NCBI RefSeq assembly: GCF_027947595.1
Contig: NZ_CP116257.1
Span: forward strand, 3,472,001-3,536,000
Origin: Streptomyces lienomycini
Lineage (GTDB): Bacteria > Actinomycetota > Actinomycetes > Streptomycetales > Streptomycetaceae
Reading direction: 5' to 3'
DNA: 64,000 nt
Shown here: positions 27,460-35,399 of the stretch, piece after piece
How the letters are laid out: each line of letters opens with the position of its first letter
Position numbering within the stretch: position 1 is the stretch's first letter
Notes under the pieces: generated by a model
What the model was told of the DNA's origin: nothing
Databases searched by the model: none
What the model saw: the letters and a program-made list of their open reading frames with translations, nothing else
Made by a program: the position numbers and the translations under genes

Positions 27460-27503
27460 GCCTACCCCTGTTCCCCGGCCGGCCCGGCGCTATCGTCGGC
27501 CGT

Positions 27504-28244
27504 ATGGCTGACGAGTGCTTCCGGCATCCGCGGCTCGCCGCGCTCCACGACGTGCTCGACAGCGACCGCGGCGACCTCGGCCCGTATCTGCGCATGGCCG
27601 ACGGGTTCGGCGCCCGCAGCGTGCTGGACATCGGCTGCGGAACCGGGGTGTTCGCCCTGCTGCTGGCCGGCCGCGGGGTGGAGGTCGTCGGCGTCGACCC
27701 GGCCGGGGCCAGTCTCGACGTGGCCCGGGGCAGGACGGGCGCCGACCGGGTGCGCTGGATCGAGGGCGACGCCACCTCGCTGCCCCCGCTGCGGGTCGAC
27801 CTGGCGACCATGACGGCGAACGTCGCCCAGGCCGTCACCGACCGGGCCGCGTGGCAGGGGACACTGCGCGGCGCCCACCAGGCCCTGCGGCCCGGCGGAC
27901 ACCTGGTGTTCGAGACACGGGACCCGGCCCGCCGGGCGTGGGAGGAGTGGACCCGCGAGCACACCTACCGGGTGACGGAGGTCCCCGGCACGGGCACCGT
28001 CGAGAGCTGGTGCCGGCTGCTCGACGTGAGCGGTCCGCTGGTCACCTTCCGGTGGACCTACGTCTTCGGCGCGGACGGCGAGACCCTGACCTCCGACTCG
28101 ACGCTGCGCTTTCGCGAGCGGGAGGAGGTGGCGGCGGACCTGGTCGAGCAGGGCTACGCGGTACGGGAGGTGCGCGGGGCCCCGGACCGCGAGGGCCGCG
28201 AGTTCGTCTTCGTGGCGCGGCGCCCGGAGACCGACGGACCCTGA
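27504..28244 (+). CDS. SAM-dependent class I methyltransferase
   Basis: 246 residues. Motif I is VLDIGCGTGVFALLLAGRG, the acidic loop VVGVDPAGASLDVA follows, motif II is WIEGDATSLPPL and the post-motif is ALRPGGHLVFETRDPARRAW. The substrate is unknown. It may be leaderless: a TATCGT hexamer (27491-27496) ends 7 bp before the ATG, and no Shine-Dalgarno sequence is visible. Confidence 0.85.
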   Translation: MADECFRHPRLAALHDVLDSDRGDLGPYLRMADGFGARSVLDIGCGTGVFALLLAGRGVEVVGVDPAGASLDVARGRTGADRVRWIEGDATSLPPLRVDLATMTANVAQAVTDRAAWQGTLRGAHQALRPGGHLVFETRDPARRAWEEWTREHTYRVTEVPGTGTVESWCRLLDVSGPLVTFRWTYVFGADGETLTSDSTLRFREREEVAADLVEQGYAVREVRGAPDREGREFVFVARRPETDGP

Positions 28245-28351
28245 CGGCCCCCGCACCGGAGGAGAACCGCGGAAACCGGCAACCAACACCGCCCCCACAC
28301 TGCCCGGACGCCCCCGGGACGCGACGCCCCGCGAGCGGCCATCCTCGCCGT

Positions 28352-29152
28352 ATGGCCCGTTTCCGGCACACCGTGACCCTCGCCCCCGTCCCCCGCCGCT
28401 GGTTCGAGTCGTGCGTCGCCGCGCTGTACGACCTGGCGGACGGCACCGACGTCGAGGAGGCGCGGCTGCGGCTGCCCGACGGACGTCCGCTGCCCGGCCT
28501 GGTGCTGGCCGAGGGGCGGCACCTGCGGCCGGGCGCGCGGTACCGGCCCGTGAACGGAAGGAGGGGGCACGAGGAACCGGACCCCGACCAGTGCCTCACC
28601 GTGCTCACCTGGGACCGCCGCGGGGAGACGGCACTGGAGGTCGCGACCCTCGACGACGCACCGGACCGCCCCCTCCGGCTGGTCTGCGCCCTCGGGCTCA
28701 CGAGCGCCGCACGTCCGCGCGAGGCATGGCTGAGGGCGACGCTGCGGTCCGGCGGCGGCAAGCGGGCGAAGTACCTCGAAGGCTTTGGACGCCTGCGCCT
28801 CGACCTCGGCCGGTGGTGGCCGCAGGCGGCGGGCCACGCACGCCGCCCCTCCCGCGCACCGCTGAACGGAACCCTGACCCACGCCCTCGCCCGCGTCACC
28901 GTGACCGTCGTACCGCACCCCGCCCCGGACGGAGGCTGGCGGGTGACGGTGCGGGCCCGGGTCAGCGGCCGCTCCTTCGCCCGCCCCCTCGTGCCCGTCG
29001 CGACGGCCGTCCTGGGGCGCCGCGCCCGGCGGGCCTTCGCCGAGGCCCTGGACCGCGCCGCGGCGTCCTGGAACGCCCAGGTCCCCGCACTGGCCGGCAC
29101 AGACGCGGAACGCTGGTGCGCCGAACTGACCGACGCGCTGCTCAGCCAGTGA
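28352..29152 (+). CDS. Protein of unknown function
   Basis: 266 residues, Arg-rich, soluble. No domain recognised. A compact N-terminal part (FRHTVTLAPVPRRWFESCVA) is followed by a central segment rich in Asp and Arg (LTWDRRGETALEVATLDDAP), then GGGKRAKYLEGFGRLRLDLG and a C-terminal beta-rich stretch (ARVTVTVVPHPAPDGGWRVT) ending in a helix. Codon bias is normal for the window, so it looks like a real gene. No good Shine-Dalgarno precedes ATG 28352, and a CATCCT-like hexamer just upstream may give a leaderless message. Confidence 0.7.
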   Translation: MARFRHTVTLAPVPRRWFESCVAALYDLADGTDVEEARLRLPDGRPLPGLVLAEGRHLRPGARYRPVNGRRGHEEPDPDQCLTVLTWDRRGETALEVATLDDAPDRPLRLVCALGLTSAARPREAWLRATLRSGGGKRAKYLEGFGRLRLDLGRWWPQAAGHARRPSRAPLNGTLTHALARVTVTVVPHPAPDGGWRVTVRARVSGRSFARPLVPVATAVLGRRARRAFAEALDRAAASWNAQVPALAGTDAERWCAELTDALLSQ

Positions 29153-29155
29153 GAC

Positions 29156-29185
29156 GGGCGTCCGCCACCCCCTGGGCGGGCGCCC
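29156..29185 (+). terminator. Hairpin terminator before the alpha/beta hydrolase gene
   Basis: GGGCGTCCGCC (29156-29166) pairs with GGCGGGCGCCC (29175-29185), 10 of 11 positions, across an 8-nt loop, directly after the stop of the unknown gene. Confidence 0.55.
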
Positions 29186-29193
29186 CTCCCGGC

Positions 29194-29199
29194 TAGGGT
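29194..29199 (+). promoter_or_regulatory. TAGGGT -10 element of a probable leaderless promoter
   Basis: TAGGGT ends 7 bp before the ATG at 29207 and no Shine-Dalgarno is present, so transcription probably starts at or next to the A of the start codon. Confidence 0.5.
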
Positions 29200-29206
29200 T
29201 CCGTGG

Positions 29207-30010
29207 ATGAACCCCACCACCGTGCGCGGCGCCACGCTCGACTACGACGACGTCGGCCCCGACACCGGGCTACCGGTCCTCCTGATCCACGGTCACCCCT
29301 TCAACCGCACCCTGTGGGCACCCCAGACCGCGGCACTGACGGCGGCCGGCCACCGGGTCGTCGCCCCCGACCTGCGCGGTTACGGCCGCAGCAGCGTCAC
29401 CACGGGCAAGGTGCTGCTCGCCGACTTCGCCGACGACCTCGCCGGGCTCCTCGACCACCTCGGGATCGAGGACGCGGTGGTCGGCGGCGTCTCCATGGGC
29501 GGGCAGATCGCCATGGAGCTCCAGCTCCGCCACCCGGACCGGGTACGGGCACTCGTCCTGTCCGACACCTCCGCGCCCGCCGAGACCCCCGAGGGCAAGG
29601 AGTTCCGCAACCGGCTCGCCGACAGGCTCCTGGCCGAGGGCATGGACGGCTACGCGCACGAGGTCATCGACAAGATGCTGGCCGCCTACAACGTCACCGG
29701 AATGCCGGACGTGGCCAACCGCGTCCTGGAGATGATGTGCGCCACCGACCCCCGCGGCGCCGCGGCGGCGCTGCGCGGACGGGCCGAACGCCCCGACTAC
29801 CGGGAGGTCCTGGCCTCCGTGACGGCACCCGTCCTGATCGTCGTCGGAGCGGACGACGTCTACACCCCCGTCGCGGAGGCGGAGTCCCTCCACCGCATGG
29901 TCCCGCACGCCACCCTGACCGTCGTCGAGGGGGCCGGCCACCTCCCCGGCGCCGAGCGGCCCGACCGGTTCAACGCCGCTCTGCTGGAGTTCCTCGCCCC
30001 ACTGGTGTGA
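29207..30010 (+). CDS. Alpha/beta hydrolase
   Basis: 267 residues with an intact catalytic triad: the oxyanion loop LLIHGHPFNRTLW, the nucleophile elbow VGGVSMGGQIAME (Ser), the acid in VVGADDVYTP and the histidine in VEGAGHLPGAERP. It resembles 3-oxoadipate enol-lactonase-like or epoxide-hydrolase-like enzymes, but no pathway neighbour fixes the substrate. ATG 29207 is favoured by the start of the domain and the TAGGGT element. A very stable hairpin follows at 30017-30063. Confidence 0.87.
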   Translation: MNPTTVRGATLDYDDVGPDTGLPVLLIHGHPFNRTLWAPQTAALTAAGHRVVAPDLRGYGRSSVTTGKVLLADFADDLAGLLDHLGIEDAVVGGVSMGGQIAMELQLRHPDRVRALVLSDTSAPAETPEGKEFRNRLADRLLAEGMDGYAHEVIDKMLAAYNVTGMPDVANRVLEMMCATDPRGAAAALRGRAERPDYREVLASVTAPVLIVVGADDVYTPVAEAESLHRMVPHATLTVVEGAGHLPGAERPDRFNAALLEFLAPLV

Positions 30011-30016
30011 CGCGGC

Positions 30017-30063
30017 GGCGCGTACAGGGCGCACATGGGAAACGAGTGAGCCCTGTACGCGCC
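30017..30063 (+). terminator. Very stable hairpin, 14-bp perfect stem
   Basis: GGCGCGTACAGGGC (30017-30030) pairs perfectly with GCCCTGTACGCGCC (30050-30063) across a 19-nt loop, 6 bp after the hydrolase stop. Probably a terminator. The long loop and perfect arms also allow a regulatory role for the next gene. Confidence 0.75.
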
Positions 30064-30158
30064 CCCTGCGCGGTACGGACAATCCCAGTGGCCGTGATCA
30101 CGCGGCGGGAGGCGCGGCGCCGTCCGACCGCCGCCTTCCGGGAAGCAGGTCGATCGTC

Positions 30159-30881
30159 ATGCTGCTGCGTCTGCCCACCTCCGTGTCCGAAGCACAGGCG
30201 TGCGTGGCGGAGGGGGCGGTGCCCATCGGCGGGGCCACCCTGGTGTGGGCCACCTGGCAACGCGACGGCTTCCCCGAACTGGCCATGTCGCTGCGCGACC
30301 TGCCGGAGGCCACCGCCGTCGAACCCGAGGCGCTGGGCGCGGCCGTGGTGCTGCACGCGATAGACGACCGGGTACCGCGGGTGCTGCGCCGGGCGGCCGG
30401 CTCGGTGGGCACCGGAGCCGTACGCCGGACGGCCACGGTCGGCGGCAACCTCGTCGGCAGCAGCCTGCGCTGCCTGCTGCCCGCGGCCCTCGTACTGGAC
30501 GCCCGCGCCACCGTGCTGGCCCAGGACCGGACCTACGAGACCGATCTCGCGGAGGTGGTGGCGAAGCGTCACCTGCTGCTCGGTCTGCGCTGGCGCACCC
30601 CCCTGGCCAGCGGTTACCGCAAGCAGCCCGCCGAGGCCGGCGGACCCCCGCCCCTGGTCGTCGCCACCGCCGTGCACGCCGACGGGGAAGGCGGTCGCAG
30701 GCTGCGGATCGCCGTCCGCGACGGCTACGAGGTGCTCAGCGAGACCACCGGGTGCGACGCGGGTACCGAGGAGGCCCTCGCCGCCCTGGAACGGACGGAC
30801 CTCGCCGCGCTGCCGCCCGGAGCCCGGGGGGTGGTGCGCGATCAGGTCGCGGACCTGCTGGGGCCCCTCGCCGGCCGCTGA
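30159..30881 (+). CDS. FAD-binding subunit-like protein of the xanthine/CO dehydrogenase family, orphan
   Basis: 240 residues, shorter than the usual 280-300. The two FAD motifs of the medium subunit are recognisable: PIGGATLVWATW near residue 25 and RRTATVGGNLVGSSLRCLLP near residue 90. A reduced C-terminal domain follows (GYRKQPAEAGGPPPLVVATA). In the full enzyme this subunit passes electrons between the molybdenum subunit and FAD/NAD. Here no coxL/xdhB-like or iron-sulfur gene is adjacent, so it may work with partners elsewhere or have a new role. The ATG at 30159 has a weak AGCAGG upstream. Confidence 0.7.
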   Translation: MLLRLPTSVSEAQACVAEGAVPIGGATLVWATWQRDGFPELAMSLRDLPEATAVEPEALGAAVVLHAIDDRVPRVLRRAAGSVGTGAVRRTATVGGNLVGSSLRCLLPAALVLDARATVLAQDRTYETDLAEVVAKRHLLLGLRWRTPLASGYRKQPAEAGGPPPLVVATAVHADGEGGRRLRIAVRDGYEVLSETTGCDAGTEEALAALERTDLAALPPGARGVVRDQVADLLGPLAGR

Positions 30882-30911
30882 CTCCGCGGCCGGCGCCCCA
30901 CCCGGTGCGCG

Positions 30912-31766
30912 TCAGCCGTTGGCCAGGGCCTTGACGCGGTCCAGCGCCCCGTTGAACTTGTCGTGGTCCCCGACGGTCGGCCCGGACGAGGTGTACTGCC
31001 ACATCGTGTGGAAGTCCCAGCCCGCCGGGAGAGCCCCCGGGGTCGACGCGTACCGGGCGATCCACAGCGGGTTGTTCGCGCCGAACCCGCTGTAGTTCCC
31101 GGTGCACTGCGTCCACCAGTTGGTGGAGGTGTAGACGGCGGCGTGACGGCCGGTGCGCTGCTTGTACCGGTCCAGGAAGGCCCGGATCCAGCTCACCATC
31201 TGACTGTGCGTCCGCCCGTAACAGGTCGCGCCGTACGGGTTGTACTCGATGTCGAGGACGCCCGGCAGCGTCCGTCCGTCCTTGGACCAGGCACCGCCGT
31301 GGTCGACGAAGTAGTCGGCCTGGGCGGCTCCGCCGGCGGTGTCCGGGGTCGCGAAGTGGTACGCGCCGCGGATCATGCCCGCGTCGTACGAGCCGCCGTA
31401 CTGCTGGGCGAAGTACGGGTTCCGGTAGGAGGTCCCCTCGGTGGCCTTCACATAGGCCCACTTCACCCCGCTCTTCCAGAGGGTGGACCAGGCGACGTTG
31501 CCCTGGTGGCTGGAGACGTCCACGCCCTCGGTCTGGGCGGCCCGGGTGCCGACGGGCCGGCCCTGGACCCCCTCGTGGGCGAGTACGCCCGTGCCCATGT
31601 GGGCCGAGCCGCGGGCGGGCGTCCGGGTGTCGTCGGCCGGGGCGGAGGCCGAGGCCGGGACCGCGGACAGGGTCAGCAGGAGTGACTGGGCGGCGAGGAT
31701 GACGCCTGAGGTGAGCAGGCGTGAGTGGCGTGATGCCACGGCTATGGGTCTGCGCATGGCACCCAT
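30912..31766 (-). CDS. Secreted GH25 lysozyme-like muramidase
   Basis: 284 residues from ATG 31766; an ATG nine bases further in (31757) is equally possible. The signal peptide has RRPIAVASRHSRLL then SGVILAAQSLLLTLSAVPAS, with cleavage near ASA. The GH25 domain begins GVDVSSHQGNVAWSTLWKSG and contains WAYVKATEGTSYRNPYFAQQ, GAYHFATPD, the catalytic block LDIEYNPYG and YTSTNWWTQCTG. It should cleave the peptidoglycan glycan strand outside the membrane, in growth, sporulation or competition. It is convergent with the FAD-subunit gene. Confidence 0.93.
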   Translation of the reverse strand: MGAMRRPIAVASRHSRLLTSGVILAAQSLLLTLSAVPASASAPADDTRTPARGSAHMGTGVLAHEGVQGRPVGTRAAQTEGVDVSSHQGNVAWSTLWKSGVKWAYVKATEGTSYRNPYFAQQYGGSYDAGMIRGAYHFATPDTAGGAAQADYFVDHGGAWSKDGRTLPGVLDIEYNPYGATCYGRTHSQMVSWIRAFLDRYKQRTGRHAAVYTSTNWWTQCTGNYSGFGANNPLWIARYASTPGALPAGWDFHTMWQYTSSGPTVGDHDKFNGALDRVKALANG

Positions 31767-32132
31767 CCGATCCGGTGTCACGCCCCACCGCATCCCACAG
31801 TCGCCCAGACGGTGTCGCCGGGCACCCGACCGGGCGGACCGGCGCCGGACAGCAGACCGGCTAGGACGCGTGCCCCGGGCGCTCGCTCAGGAACACCCGG
31901 CTCATGTGGAACGCCTGTACCACATGGGTCAGTTCGATGGGTGAGATGTCGGGAAAGTTCCCTCCTCGGTGGGGTCTGTGGTCGGTCCGGCCCGTGCGCC
32001 GAACACGATGACTAGCATCAGTCGCAAGCCCGCCGGAGCGATCACCACTCAGCCGTGGGGACGGCTCCGGCCCGCGGCCGACCCATGTCGACCGGCCCTT
32101 TCCCCGCTCTCAAGGACCCGAGGGACCGCGGA
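31767..32132. other. Intergenic region between GH25 and conservon genes
   Basis: 366 bp without a supported gene. CATGTGG (31903-31909) and CCACATG (31920-31926) form a 7-bp inverted repeat with a 10-nt loop. TAGCAT near 32013 is a possible -10 for cvnA. An in-frame ATG at 32085 could extend CvnA by 16 residues but has no Shine-Dalgarno. Confidence 0.4.
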
Positions 32133-33851
32133 ATGTCAGTGTCTGCACCCCCCACCCCGACCCGGACGCAGAAGCCACGCCGCTCCGCCCCGGCCGTCCC
32201 CCTGCTCGTGCTGCCGGCGGCCGCCGCGGCCGCGGGCGCCGCCTGGGCGGCGGCTCCGGAGACCGCCCGGAGCTGGACCGCGACCCTCGCCGTCACCTCC
32301 TGGCTGTGCGTCGCCGTGTCCGTCGTCCTCGGCTCCCACCTGATCGGACGGGCACGCCGGACCGCGGCCGACCGACGGACGGAGATCAGCACCCTCAAGG
32401 CCCGGCTCGCGCAGGACAACGCCGCCCTCGCGCACCTGGTCAACGTCGCCCTGCCGGGCATCGCGCAGCAGGTCCGCGACGGCACCGGCGCGGACGAGGC
32501 CGTCGCCAACACCGCCCCCGCGTCCGGACCGCACCTGCGTCAGGTCGCCCAGAGCTTCGCCGTCCTGGTGGAGGACGCCGCCCGGCACGCCACCGACGCC
32601 GAGTCCCGACGCAGGCACGCCCTGCGGGAAGCCCGCCGGGGCACGGCCGAGCTGGAACACCTGACGAGCAGCACCCTGCCCGCCGCCGTGGAGAAACTGC
32701 GGGACGGCACCTCGGCGGAGATCGTCCTCGCCGAGTTGGAATGGCCGCAGGGAGCTGGACAGCGCGCCTGCGCCGAGCTGTTCGTCAGGGAGCTGGCCCG
32801 CAGCGAACGGCGCACCGCCGCGGCCCAGGCCGCCTCGGCCAAGTCCCTCAGCCGCGTCCAGGCCAAGGCCGTCAGCATGCTCGCCGACCTCAGGGACATG
32901 CAGGACCGTCACGGCGAGGAGGTACTCGGCGATCTGCTGCGCCTGGACCACAGCACCTCGCAGCTCGGCCTCATCACCGACCGCCTGGCCCTGCTGATGG
33001 GCGGACGCTCCAGCCGCGCCTGGAACAGGCCCATCGTGATGGAGAGCATCCTGCGCGGTGCCGTCGGCCGGATCGCCGCCTACCAGCGGGTCAGGATGCA
33101 CTGCTCCACCGGCGCCGCGATCTCCGGCTACGCGGCCGAGGGCGTCATGCACCTGCTCGCCGAACTCATGGACAACGCCGCCAACTTCTCGCCCCCCATC
33201 GACGAGGTCCACGTCTACGTGGAGGAACGTACCGCCGGAATCGTCATCACCATCGAGGACAGCGGACTGAAGATGGCCGATGCCGCCATGCGCCACGCCG
33301 AACAGGCGGTGTCGGGGCGGACGACGGACCTGGCCTCGCTGCAGGGCACGCGCCTCGGCCTCGCCGTGGTCGGCCGGCTGGCCGCCAAGTACGGCGTAGG
33401 AGTCAGCTACCGGCCCTCGTCCCGCGGCGGCACGGGCGTCGTCGTCCTGGTGCCCCCGCAGCTCCTCGCCCAGCAGCGGGACCCGGGACCCGCCCCGACC
33501 GGCCGCACCTTCGGCGGCGGCACCCCCACCGTCCCCGGCCCCGCCCCCGCCGCGGAAGCCCCTGCGGGCGCACCGCGCGTACCCGACGTCCGGCCGGTGG
33601 AGCACACCGGCCTCACCGGGCAGGCCCCACCACCCGGCCCTGCGTCCGCCACCCCCGGAGGGCTGCCCGTGCGCTCCCCGGGCCGCACGATGGCCGAGGC
33701 CGAGCGGGAACGACGCGGCCACCGTGGGCAGCCCGCCGACCGGACGGCGACGGCCTCCCGCGATGCCGGCGCCAGCTTCGGCGCCTTCCACCGCGGGCGC
33801 CGGACCGGGTCGGCCGGCCGGCCGGAGCCCGGACCGCCCGCCCCCGGCTAG
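32133..33851 (+). CDS. cvnA: Conservon sensor kinase-like protein CvnA
   Basis: 572 residues. Two membrane segments near the N-terminus (PLLVLPAAAAAAGAAWAA, ATLAVTSWLCVAVSVVLG), a helical linker, then an HATPase_c fold with N-box LLAELMDNAANFSPPIDEV, G1-like IEDSGLKMADA and G2-like TRLGLAVVGRLAAKYGVGV. The C-terminal ~120 residues are Pro/Gly/Arg-rich and probably disordered. In conservons CvnA interacts with CvnB-D much as an exchange-regulated receptor with a small GTPase. Classical H-box histidine phosphorylation is uncertain. ATG 32133 follows GAGGGACCGCGG. First gene of the cluster cvnABCD-P450. Confidence 0.9.
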   Translation: MSVSAPPTPTRTQKPRRSAPAVPLLVLPAAAAAAGAAWAAAPETARSWTATLAVTSWLCVAVSVVLGSHLIGRARRTAADRRTEISTLKARLAQDNAALAHLVNVALPGIAQQVRDGTGADEAVANTAPASGPHLRQVAQSFAVLVEDAARHATDAESRRRHALREARRGTAELEHLTSSTLPAAVEKLRDGTSAEIVLAELEWPQGAGQRACAELFVRELARSERRTAAAQAASAKSLSRVQAKAVSMLADLRDMQDRHGEEVLGDLLRLDHSTSQLGLITDRLALLMGGRSSRAWNRPIVMESILRGAVGRIAAYQRVRMHCSTGAAISGYAAEGVMHLLAELMDNAANFSPPIDEVHVYVEERTAGIVITIEDSGLKMADAAMRHAEQAVSGRTTDLASLQGTRLGLAVVGRLAAKYGVGVSYRPSSRGGTGVVVLVPPQLLAQQRDPGPAPTGRTFGGGTPTVPGPAPAAEAPAGAPRVPDVRPVEHTGLTGQAPPPGPASATPGGLPVRSPGRTMAEAERERRGHRGQPADRTATASRDAGASFGAFHRGRRTGSAGRPEPGPPAPG

Positions 33852-33980
33852 ACCGCGCCCGCGCCCTGCCGCGCCCCAGCACACGGCGGGTGTCGGCGTC
33901 CCCCACTGCTCGTGTCGCTCGTGAGATTGGAGGAACGGGCCGGTGACCGCGGAAGCGGAAACACCGTCCCCGCACCCATC

Positions 33981-34400
33981 ATGCAGACCACCGACAACAG
34001 CCTCACCTGGCTCCTGCAGAACCTCCTGGACCGCACCCCCGGCACCCGCCACGCCCTCGTGCTGTCCCGCGACGGCCTCAAGCTCTGCTGGACCGAACAC
34101 CTCACCCTGGACCGGGCCGACCAGCTCGCCGCGATCTGCTCGGGCATCCAGGCCCTCGCCCAGGGCGCCTCCGTCGAGTTCGGCAACGGGACCGGCGGCG
34201 TCAGGCACTCCATGACCGAGTTCCACGGCGGGCTGCTGTTCATCGTGGAGGCGGGTGAGGGAGCGCACCTGGCCGTCGTGGCCGTGGAGGACGCCGATCC
34301 CGGCGTGGTCGGCCACCAGATGACCGAGATGGTCGAGCAGATCGGTGAGCACCTGCGGGCCGAACCGCGCCACGCCGTCCCCGGGAGCGGTCCGTCGTGA
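33981..34400 (+). CDS. cvnB: Roadblock/LC7 protein CvnB, N-terminus possibly frameshifted
   Basis: 139 residues from ATG 33981, one Roadblock/LC7 domain (LTWLLQNLLDRTPGTRHALV, LSRDGLKLCW, FHGGLLFIVEAGEGAHLAVV). Such proteins regulate the partner Ras-like GTPase CvnD. No Shine-Dalgarno precedes 33981. A strong GGAGGAAC lies before GTG 33943, whose frame reads VTAEAETPSPHPS and then leaves the domain frame. One extra C in the run 33968-33971 would give VTAEAETPSPAPIMQTTDNS, a natural CvnB start, so the true start is probably 33943 with a one-base deletion or sequencing error. Confidence 0.82.
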   Translation: MQTTDNSLTWLLQNLLDRTPGTRHALVLSRDGLKLCWTEHLTLDRADQLAAICSGIQALAQGASVEFGNGTGGVRHSMTEFHGGLLFIVEAGEGAHLAVVAVEDADPGVVGHQMTEMVEQIGEHLRAEPRHAVPGSGPS

Positions 34401-34753
34401 CACGCAGGCCCGTGGACACCGGCGCACCCGACCGGCTCTACACGGTCACGGGCGGACGCAGCCGCGCCGACGACTCGTTCGACCTCGTCACCCTGGTGGT
34501 CGCCGAGTGCGCGCCGTCGGCCGGCATGCAGTCGGAACACGTCCGCATCCTCGACCTGTGCCGGCACCCCACGGCCGTGGTGGAACTCGCCGCCGAACTG
34601 GCGCTGCCGATCACGGTGGTCCGCATCCTGCTCGGCGACCTGCTCGCCACCGGAACCATCACCGCCCGCCACCCGCGCCTGGGCCGGACCGCCGCGTCGC
34701 ACCCCGATACCGCCCTACTCCAGGAGGTGCTCCATGGGCTCCGCAACCTCTGA
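34397..34753 (+). CDS. cvnC: DUF742 protein CvnC
   Basis: 118 residues. DUF742 fold: RLYTVTGGRSRADDSFDLVT, then a winged-helix-like part LCRHPTAVVELAAELALPIT, VVRILLGDLLATGTITARHP. The family is always found between Roadblock and GTPase genes in conservons, and its role is structural or regulatory. GTG 34397 overlaps the cvnB stop (GTGA), and its 3' end overlaps cvnD by 20 bp. Confidence 0.88.
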   Translation: MTRRPVDTGAPDRLYTVTGGRSRADDSFDLVTLVVAECAPSAGMQSEHVRILDLCRHPTAVVELAAELALPITVVRILLGDLLATGTITARHPRLGRTAASHPDTALLQEVLHGLRNL

Positions 34754-35399
34754 CCCGACGACCTCCCCGACCCCCGCGACCACCGAGGCCCGCGCCACCA
34801 CCGAGGCCTCCGGTCGCACACCCCTCACCCACGCCGCGGAGACCGGGCTGAAGATCGTCGTCGTGGGCGGCTTCGGCGTCGGCAAGACCACCCTGGTCCG
34901 CTCCGTCAGCGAGATCCGGCCGCTCAACACCGAGGAGGTCATGACCCAGGCGGGGGTCGGCGTCGACGACACCGGCTCGGTCACCACGAAGACCACCACG
35001 ACCGTGGCCTTCGACTTCGGCCGGATCAGCCTCAACGACCGCATGGTCCTGTACCTGTTCGGCGCACCGGGTCAGGAGCGCTTCTGGTTCCTGTGGGACC
35101 GGCTGTTCTCCGGCACCCTCGGCGCGGTCGTCCTCGTCGACACCCGCCGGATGGACGACTCCTGGTACGCGATAGACCGGCTGGAACACCACCGGACCCC
35201 GTTCGTGGTGGCCGTGAACCGCTTCGACGACGACACCGCCCGGCACTCCCTGGACGAGATCCGACTGGCCCTCGCCCTGCCCGACCACGTGCCGCTGATC
35301 GACTGCGACGCGCGGGTGCGGACGTCGGGCAAGCACGTGCTGGTCACCCTCGTGGACCACCTCTACCAACTGGCCCTGGCCCAGGAGAGCCCCTCGTGA
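34734..35399 (+). CDS. cvnD: Conservon small GTPase-like protein CvnD
   Basis: 221 residues. Walker A/P-loop GGFGVGKTTLVRSV near residue 45, a switch-like TQAGVGVDDTG, the G3-type YLFGAPGQERFWFLWD, and the NKxD-like VAVNRFDDD. A Pro/Thr/Ala-rich tail of about 35 residues precedes the domain. It should bind GTP and act as the output switch of the conservon. ATG 34734 follows CCAGGAGG. The P450 gene starts within its stop codon. Confidence 0.9.
   Translation: MGSATSDPTTSPTPATTEARATTEASGRTPLTHAAETGLKIVVVGGFGVGKTTLVRSVSEIRPLNTEEVMTQAGVGVDDTGSVTTKTTTTVAFDFGRISLNDRMVLYLFGAPGQERFWFLWDRLFSGTLGAVVLVDTRRMDDSWYAIDRLEHHRTPFVVAVNRFDDDTARHSLDEIRLALALPDHVPLIDCDARVRTSGKHVLVTLVDHLYQLALAQESPS

Noticed and set aside
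27462..27467. GGGTAG as a SigB -10 for the FMN reductase gene
   Set aside because: It is only a few bases from the ATG and no GNNT element lies 14-16 bp upstream, so it would not fit a SigB promoter.
33912..33980. GTG/ATG-type start at 33912 for CvnB
   Set aside because: The added residues do not resemble CvnB N-termini and the strong ribosome site points to GTG 33943, in the other frame.
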